A model generated the notes under the pieces. That model had not been told where the DNA came from, did not search any database, and saw only the letters and a program-made list of their open reading frames with translations. This document shows positions 6,210 to 10,758 of a stretch of 10,758 nucleotides of DNA, in pieces. A program made the translations under genes and the position numbers. The stretch is from assembly GCA_938003575.1 (NCBI GenBank), contig CALKYG010000227.1, forward strand, positions 1 through 10,758, read 5' to 3'. Source of the stretch: an uncultured Alphaproteobacteria bacterium (GTDB taxonomy: Bacteria > Pseudomonadota > Alphaproteobacteria > Caulobacterales > Parvularculaceae). Each line of letters opens with the position of its first letter. The stretch's first letter is position 1.

Positions 6210-7796
6210 ATGGCGGATTGGTGGCGAGGCGGCGTGATTTATCAGGTTTATCCGCGAAGCTTTTGCGACGCGAATGACGACGGGGTCGGAGACCTTTCGG
6301 GCGTCGCCTCCAAGCTTGATTACTTTGCCGCGCTCGGCGTCGACGGCGTCTGGCTGTCGCCCTTTTTCAGATCGCCGATGCGCGATTTCGGATATGACGT
6401 ATCGGACTATCGCGACGTCGATCCGATTTTCGGCGCGCTCGGCGATTTCGACGGGCTCCTGGAGAAAGCGCATCAGCGTTCGTTGAAAATCATTATCGAT
6501 CAGGTTTATTCGCATACGTCCGATCAGCACCCGTGGTTCAAGGAAAGCCGCCGGTCGCGCGACGATCCGAAGTCGGATTGGTATGTCTGGGCGAATGCAA
6601 GAGACGACGGCGCCCCGCCGAACAATTGGATATCGCTTTTCGGCGGCCAGGCGTGGTCATGGGACACCCGCCGCCGCCAGTACTATATGCACAATTTTCT
6701 GAGCGAGCAGCCTGATCTCAATTTTCACAACCCGGAAGTGCGTTCCGCAATTCTTGATGTCGCGCGCTTCTGGCTCAATCGGGGCGTCGACGGCTTTCGG
6801 CTTGATGTCGCCAATTTCTATTATTGCGACCGGCTGCTTCGCAGCAATCCTCCGAAGCGGCGTGGGGGCGGATTTGCGCGGCCGTATCAACACCAGCGCC
6901 ACCTTTATGATCGCTCGCAGCCTGAAAACCTGGAATTCATCGAAGCGCTCCGCGCGCTTACGGACGAGTATCCGGCGATCATGACCGTCGCGGAAATCGG
7001 CAGCGATTCCTATATCGAACGCAGCATTGAGTATTCCTCGCCCGGCCGCTTGCACACTGCATATAATTTCATGCTTCTGGAAAACGGCCCGTTGACTGCG
7101 AAGCTTATCCGCGATGCGCTTGAATCATGGACGAGCGAAACGGCTTGGCCGAGCTGGTCGTTTTCAAATCATGATGTGGTGCGCGTCAGAACGCGCTGGG
7201 GAGGCGAGGACGCCAGTGATGATTTCGCGGTCCTTCTGCTCGGCGTCCTCATGTGCCTCAGAGGAACGATCTTTCTTTATCAGGGCGAGGAGCTTGGTCT
7301 TCCGCAAGCTGACGTTCCGCTGGAGAGATTGAGGGACCCCGAGGGTATCAGATTCTGGCCGGACAGCCTCGGCCGGGACGGCTGCCGGACGCCAATCCCA
7401 TGGCGAAGCGACGCGCCGAATGCCGGTTTCTCCTCGGTCGAGCCGTGGCTTCCTGTCGATCCGCGTCACGCGCGTCTCGCTGTCGGACGGCAATCTGAGG
7501 ATCCGCTCTCCATTCTCAACAAGACGCGTCAATTTATTGCGTTTCGAAAGCGTCATGAAGCGCTGCGGCTGGGCGACATCAAGTTTGCCGACACGCCGGA
7601 GCCGATCCTGGCTTTCACTAGAAAGCTGGATGCGCAACGGCTGTTTTGCGCATTCAATCTTGGAGCGGACGAAGTGCGAATCGCTCCGCCCCCTGACGCC
7701 GGCGAAATGCTTGATTACGGGCTGCCGGCGACGATCGACGGCGGCGAGCTCATTCTGCCGCCCTATGGCGGCGCGATTCTGCGGGTACGGACATGA
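6210..7796 (+). CDS. GH13 alpha-glucosidase (subfamily 23-like), cytoplasmic
   Basis: Retaining alpha-glucosidase of 528 aa, full family length, predicted to release glucose from short alpha-glucosides in the cytoplasm; there is no signal peptide. The (beta/alpha)8 barrel starts at once with WWRGGVIYQVYPRSF. A Ca-binding loop of the DxNxDGxGD type lies at 20-28. The GH13 conserved regions are visible: region I D97-H102 (DQVYSH), region V QPDLN (167-171), region II GFRLDV with nucleophile D199, region III AEIG with acid/base E262, and region IV SNHD with D322. The block YQGEELGLPQADVP (357-370) and GRDGCRTPIPW (388-398) closely resembles GH13_23 enzymes such as the Halomonas alpha-glucosidase. 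Val200 follows the nucleophile, which in related enzymes goes with alpha-1,6 preference. The start is supported by AAGGGA 7 nt upstream. The stop overlaps the lacI ATG (ATGA). Confidence 0.93.
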   Translation: MADWWRGGVIYQVYPRSFCDANDDGVGDLSGVASKLDYFAALGVDGVWLSPFFRSPMRDFGYDVSDYRDVDPIFGALGDFDGLLEKAHQRSLKIIIDQVYSHTSDQHPWFKESRRSRDDPKSDWYVWANARDDGAPPNNWISLFGGQAWSWDTRRRQYYMHNFLSEQPDLNFHNPEVRSAILDVARFWLNRGVDGFRLDVANFYYCDRLLRSNPPKRRGGGFARPYQHQRHLYDRSQPENLEFIEALRALTDEYPAIMTVAEIGSDSYIERSIEYSSPGRLHTAYNFMLLENGPLTAKLIRDALESWTSETAWPSWSFSNHDVVRVRTRWGGEDASDDFAVLLLGVLMCLRGTIFLYQGEELGLPQADVPLERLRDPEGIRFWPDSLGRDGCRTPIPWRSDAPNAGFSSVEPWLPVDPRHARLAVGRQSEDPLSILNKTRQFIAFRKRHEALRLGDIKFADTPEPILAFTRKLDAQRLFCAFNLGADEVRIAPPPDAGEMLDYGLPATIDGGELILPPYGGAILRVRT

Positions 7797-8839
7797 AACC
7801 CCGCCGCCCGGCGTCGCGCAGCGCAAACTCCCCTCGTACAATGGCGGAAGTCGCCGAAATCGCCGGCGTCGCCGAATCGACCGTGTCGCGCGCGATCGCC
7901 GGCAGCAATCGCGTATCCGCGGCGACAAAGGAACGAATCCTGAGGTTGATCGAGGAAAGCGGGTATCGCATCAACAGCCGCGCACGGAGCCTAAGGACGC
8001 AGGAAACTCTTACAATTGAAGTCGTCATTGCGATTTCCGAAAGCAATCGCCAGCATTTTTCAGACCCGTTCTTCAGCCAGATCATCGCGTCGATTGGCGA
8101 CGCGCTCGCCGAAAACGGCTATGATCTCCTGCTTTCGCGCGCGCGGCCGTGGGGCGAAGGCGCGCTTGCCGATACGCTGGCGGTCAAGCGGGCCGACGGC
8201 GCCATCATCATCGGGCAGGGGCGGGATCCGGATGCGCTCAATCGTTACGCTGAAAGGCACAGGAATGTCGTCGTCTGGGGCGCGAGGATTCCAGGGAAAA
8301 CCTATGCAGTCGTGGGGAGCGACAACATGGTCGGCGGCGCGCTCGCGGGAAAGCACCTGATCAAGAACGGACGCCGCCGGCTGATCTTCCTCGGCGACGT
8401 CAATCACGTTGAAGTGGGCCTTCGCCACGCCGGCCTCGTCACTTCGCTGACCGGCGCCGGCGTCGCTTCAGATCAAACGTTGATGCTGTCGATGCCGTTT
8501 GACAGTGCGTCAGCCTATGAGGCCACGCGACGGCTGTTCGAAAACGGCATACATCATGACGCGATATTTGCGGCGAGCGACTTGATGGCCATCGCCGCCA
8601 TAAGCGCGTTATCCGATCTCGGCGTCCGCGTCCCTGAAGATGTGGCGGTCATCGGCTATGACGATATCGCGCTCGCCAACTATGTGACGCCGGGGCTGAC
8701 GACGATCCGTCAGGATACGGCCGCAGGCGGACGCAAGCTCGTCGAAACAATGTTGCGAATACTTGCGGGCGGCGAACCGGCCGATGTCACCTTGCCGACT
8801 GAACTCGTCATTCGCCAGTCCTGCGGCGCAAGAAAATAA
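7793..8839 (+). CDS. LacI-family transcriptional regulator
   Basis: Sugar-responsive DNA-binding regulator, 348 aa, normal LacI/GalR length. A short basic tail (1-16) precedes the helix-turn-helix: MAEVAEIAGVAESTVSRAI (17-35). In the recognition helix E28 and S29 occupy the positions of LacI Tyr17 and Gln18. The hinge NSRARSLRTQ (61-70) carries the Leu that LacI proteins insert at the central CG of their operator. The periplasmic-binding-protein-like sensor domain covers about 73-345, with FAASDLMAIAAISAL (259-273) and VAVIGYDDIALANYVTPGLTTI (284-305, a typical family block). Its ATG overlaps the glucosidase stop, so it is cotranscribed and probably translationally coupled; an internal ATG at 7841 (residue 17) is the alternative start. 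It likely represses both divergent operons and the TonB receptor through TTGCGCAA-type sites, and thereby itself. The effector sugar is unknown. Confidence 0.93.
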   Translation: MKPRRPASRSANSPRTMAEVAEIAGVAESTVSRAIAGSNRVSAATKERILRLIEESGYRINSRARSLRTQETLTIEVVIAISESNRQHFSDPFFSQIIASIGDALAENGYDLLLSRARPWGEGALADTLAVKRADGAIIIGQGRDPDALNRYAERHRNVVVWGARIPGKTYAVVGSDNMVGGALAGKHLIKNGRRRLIFLGDVNHVEVGLRHAGLVTSLTGAGVASDQTLMLSMPFDSASAYEATRRLFENGIHHDAIFAASDLMAIAAISALSDLGVRVPEDVAVIGYDDIALANYVTPGLTTIRQDTAAGGRKLVETMLRILAGGEPADVTLPTELVIRQSCGARK

Positions 8840-8846
8840 CAAGAAC

Positions 8847-8877
8847 TTGCGCACACTTGCGCAGAATGCGTTGCGGA
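8847..8877. promoter_or_regulatory. Distal TTGCGCA cluster upstream of TonB receptor
   Basis: TTGCGCA occurs at 8847-8853 and 8857-8863, exactly 10 bp apart, roughly one helical turn, followed by the variant TTGCGGA at 8871-8877. The first lies 8 nt after the lacI stop. Each of the first two matches seven of eight bases of the TTGCGCAA palindrome. They are candidate auxiliary operator sites for the adjacent LacI-type regulator. Confidence 0.4.
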
Positions 8878-8910
8878 GCGGCATCATTACAACGGATTTC
8901 TCATCACAAG

Positions 8911-8930
8911 ATTGCGCAATCCATTGCGCA
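8911..8930. promoter_or_regulatory. Proximal operator pair upstream of TonB receptor
   Basis: ATTGCGCAAT (8911-8920) is a perfect 10-bp palindrome, and a second ATTGCGCA follows at 8923-8930, 12 bp downstream. They sit about 75-95 bp before the receptor ATG. This is the best match in the leader to the TTGCGCAA element of the divergent promoter. I could not place a convincing -10 with correct spacing, so the receptor promoter itself remains unassigned. Confidence 0.5.
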
Positions 8931-8992
8931 GCATGCCGCGCCGCTGCAATCTCGCTTCATCAAAAAATGCGCGATCGCGCCGGCGGTTAAAC

Positions 8993-8999
8993 AGGGAGG
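8993..8999 (+). promoter_or_regulatory. Ribosome binding site of the TonB receptor
   Basis: AGGGAGG, a strong Shine-Dalgarno match, ends 5 nt before the ATG at 9005. It fixes the start of the receptor, whose signal peptide would otherwise be hard to delimit. Confidence 0.65.
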
Positions 9000-9004
9000 C
9001 CAGA

Positions 9005-10758
9005 ATGCAGAGAATAGCGTGCGGAGAAGCCAGGGTTAGTGCGCGGAAACAGCTTGTCCAATTGCTCGCGTTGAGCGCTGGGGCGGCGGCGCTGGCGGCC
9101 GGCGAAGCGTGGGCGCAAGAGTCGGCGGCGCGCGAAGCGGTTGACGAAATAGTCGTGATCGGCACGCCGGGCGGCGCCGGCGCCGATCGGCAGGATGCAA
9201 GCTTCGCCGTGACGACGATCGATGCGTCGGCCATCGAAAAATTCTCTCCGCAAAGCACCGCCGACCTCCTCAAGAGCATTCCCGGCGTCTGGGTTGAAAG
9301 TTCCGGCGGCGTCGCCGGCGCCAACATCGACGTGCGCGGCCTTCCCGGCGGCGGCGACGCGCCTTTCGTCACGCTCGCGATAAACGGATCGCCGCTTTAC
9401 GGCACGGAGATGCTGTCATTCTTCGAGCAGAGCTCGATTTTCCGGATTGACGAAACGATCGCGGGCGTCGAAGGCCTTCGCGGCGGCCCGAACTCCGTCT
9501 TCGGAAAAGGCGAGCCTGGCCTCACCGTAAACTTCAATCTCAAGGAAGGCGGCGATGAAGCCGAAGGCCGGGTCAAATACACGACGGCGGACTACGGTTC
9601 GCACAGGATTGACGCTGTCATCAGCGGGCCGCTTGGAAACGACTTCTATGGAATGGTCGGCGGCTACTGGAGGGCGTCCGACGGGATCCGCGACACGGAA
9701 TTCACATCCGAAGAGGGCGTTCAATTCACCGCAAATCTGACAAAGCGTTTCGAGCGCGGAAAGATCAACGTATTCGGGCGTTACACGGATGATCACGGCC
9801 AGTGGGTGCTGCCGATGGCGCTCAATTCCGGGAATGATCTCGGTGAATTCGCCCAGCTCGGGAACGCGACGAGATTCCGCACGCTTCAAGTTGATTCCTC
9901 CGGCGCGACTGAAGAATTCGATTTCGCCGACGGCCGCGGCTGGAAGGGCGTCGTAGCCGGCGGCAGCGGCGAATATGAATTCGGCGGCGGCTTCGTCATT
10001 CGTGATCGTTTCACCTATATGAACGGGGACGCTGATACGTTCGGCCTCGTGCCTTCGGGCGGCGCCGTTCCCGTCTCGGCGCTTGAAACGGTGATCGGCG
10101 GTCCGGTGATGACCGCGAGCGGTCAGACGCTCGGCGCGGGCGATTTCGTCCAGACCTATGGGCATTGGGTCGTCAAGAAGGACCTTGAGGCGCTGATCAA
10201 TGATCTCAGCGTCAACAAGACATTTTTCGACTCTCATGACGTGACTGTCGGTTATTATCGGGCGAAGTGGTCGTCGAAGGACTTCTGGCTTCTCGGCAAT
10301 CCGATACCTGTCCATAACACGCAGAACGGCGAGCCGCTCGATGCGGCGATCACGCCGGCCGATATCGCCGCCGCCGGCGGCGATGCAGGCTTTCTGTTTG
10401 GACTCGATTCCGACGGCGATGCGCGCGCCGAAGCGATCTACGCCGCGGATTCGTGGCAGGTGACCGATCGGTTCCGCCTCGATCTCGGCGGACGCCATGA
10501 GTGGATTCACATCGACTATCTGGTCGATTTCAGCGCGGGCGGAACAAGTTTCGCCGACGGCGTTCTTGATTCGGCGAGCAATGTCTCCGGCAGCGAATGG
10601 GCCTACACGTTCGCGGGCAATTACGACATCACGGACGATCTCGGCGCATTCGCGCGCTACACGAAAGGTTTTCTCTTCCCGCATTTCGACGACATTCGCG
10701 AAGGAAGGCCCAATGTCGACGGCGTCAAGCAATGGGAAGGCGGCCTGAAATACGCCGG
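9005..10758 (+). CDS. TonB-dependent outer-membrane receptor, 3'-truncated by window edge
   Basis: Energised outer-membrane transporter; 584 codons are visible with no stop, and such receptors usually run past 700 aa. The signal peptide has a basic start, a hydrophobic stretch about 19-32, and likely cleavage after AWA (35-37). A TonB box follows at once: DEIVVIG (47-53). The plug domain covers about 65-182 with LLKSIPGVWVESSGG (88-102), DVRGLP (109-114), GVEGLRGGPNSVFGKGEPG (154-172) and VNFNLKEGG (175-183). From about 187 the chain shows alternating beta-strand patterns of the barrel, for example RRFRLDLGGRHEW-like segments near 490-502. The plug resembles receptors found beside sugar-degrading genes in Caulobacterales and Sphingomonadales. 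Preceded by TTGCGCA-type sites, it probably takes up the oligosaccharide handled by the neighbouring enzymes; the exact substrate cannot be read from sequence. Confidence 0.9.
   Translation, partial: MQRIACGEARVSARKQLVQLLALSAGAAALAAGEAWAQESAAREAVDEIVVIGTPGGAGADRQDASFAVTTIDASAIEKFSPQSTADLLKSIPGVWVESSGGVAGANIDVRGLPGGGDAPFVTLAINGSPLYGTEMLSFFEQSSIFRIDETIAGVEGLRGGPNSVFGKGEPGLTVNFNLKEGGDEAEGRVKYTTADYGSHRIDAVISGPLGNDFYGMVGGYWRASDGIRDTEFTSEEGVQFTANLTKRFERGKINVFGRYTDDHGQWVLPMALNSGNDLGEFAQLGNATRFRTLQVDSSGATEEFDFADGRGWKGVVAGGSGEYEFGGGFVIRDRFTYMNGDADTFGLVPSGGAVPVSALETVIGGPVMTASGQTLGAGDFVQTYGHWVVKKDLEALINDLSVNKTFFDSHDVTVGYYRAKWSSKDFWLLGNPIPVHNTQNGEPLDAAITPADIAAAGGDAGFLFGLDSDGDARAEAIYAADSWQVTDRFRLDLGGRHEWIHIDYLVDFSAGGTSFADGVLDSASNVSGSEWAYTFAGNYDITDDLGAFARYTKGFLFPHFDDIREGRPNVDGVKQWEGGLKYA

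Noticed and set aside
6065..6211. N-terminal extension of the MFS permease to an ATG at 6211
   Set aside because: The extra 49 residues are not family-like and would overlap the start of the divergent glucosidase and its promoter. AAAGGA at 6071-6076 fits the ATG at 6064.
1531..7648. TTGCGCA heptamers inside coding regions (near 1531, 4698, 7641)
   Set aside because: They arise from common codons and lack the eighth palindromic base; treated as background against which the intergenic octamers stand out.
9416..10732. 438-codon open frame on the minus strand opposite the TonB receptor
   Set aside because: The plus strand clearly encodes a TonB receptor with signal peptide, TonB box and plug. 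The antisense frame has no recognisable domain and is the usual open shadow produced by GC-biased codons.

Overview
The window is GC-rich bacterial DNA with tightly packed genes and GC-biased third codon positions. A TonB-dependent outer-membrane receptor and a Tat-exported phosphatase indicate a Gram-negative. The mix of TonB receptor, LacI-type regulator, GH13 glucosidase and FHS-like sugar permease is typical of Alphaproteobacteria such as Caulobacterales, Hyphomonadaceae, Parvularculales or Sphingomonadales. That placement is inference from gene content only. Nothing seen suggests a plasmid, phage, IS element, CRISPR array or RNA gene.

Layout. Bases 1-510 hold no gene I can support, only small palindromes. 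Bases 511-2559 (+) encode a Tat-exported PhoD-type alkaline phosphatase/phosphodiesterase that looks functionally separate from the rest. Bases 2560-2747 lie between convergent genes and contain three inverted repeats. Bases 2748-6064 (-) form a two-gene operon. First comes a 12-helix MFS sugar permease, then an exported, possibly lipid-anchored (alpha/alpha)6-barrel glycosidase-like protein; the two overlap by ATGA. Bases 6065-6209 are a compact divergent regulatory region. Bases 6210-8839 (+) form a second two-gene operon: a cytoplasmic GH13 (subfamily 23-like) alpha-glucosidase and a LacI-family regulator, again joined by an ATGA overlap. Bases 8840-9004 are a leader carrying several TTGCGCA elements. 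From 9005 to the window edge a TonB-dependent receptor runs off the right end.

How the genes fit together (inference). Bases 2748 to 10758 read as an alpha-glucan or alpha-glucoside utilisation locus. The TonB receptor would bring an oligosaccharide across the outer membrane. The exported glycosidase would act on it in the periplasm, the MFS permease would carry products across the inner membrane, and the GH13 enzyme would release glucose in the cytoplasm. The LacI-type protein would repress the set until sugar is present. Gene content resembles the maltodextrin (mal) locus of Caulobacter crescentus.

The strongest unlisted signal is regulatory. The 8-bp palindrome TTGCGCAA, with the central CG expected for LacI-family operators, occurs in both intergenic regulatory regions of the locus and, by eye, nowhere else in the window. 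In the divergent region it coincides with the -35 position of plausible promoters in both directions, each with a 17-bp spacer. Four TTGCGCA sites plus one variant precede the TonB receptor. No radically new system is evident. The least characterised component is the exported glycosidase-like protein.
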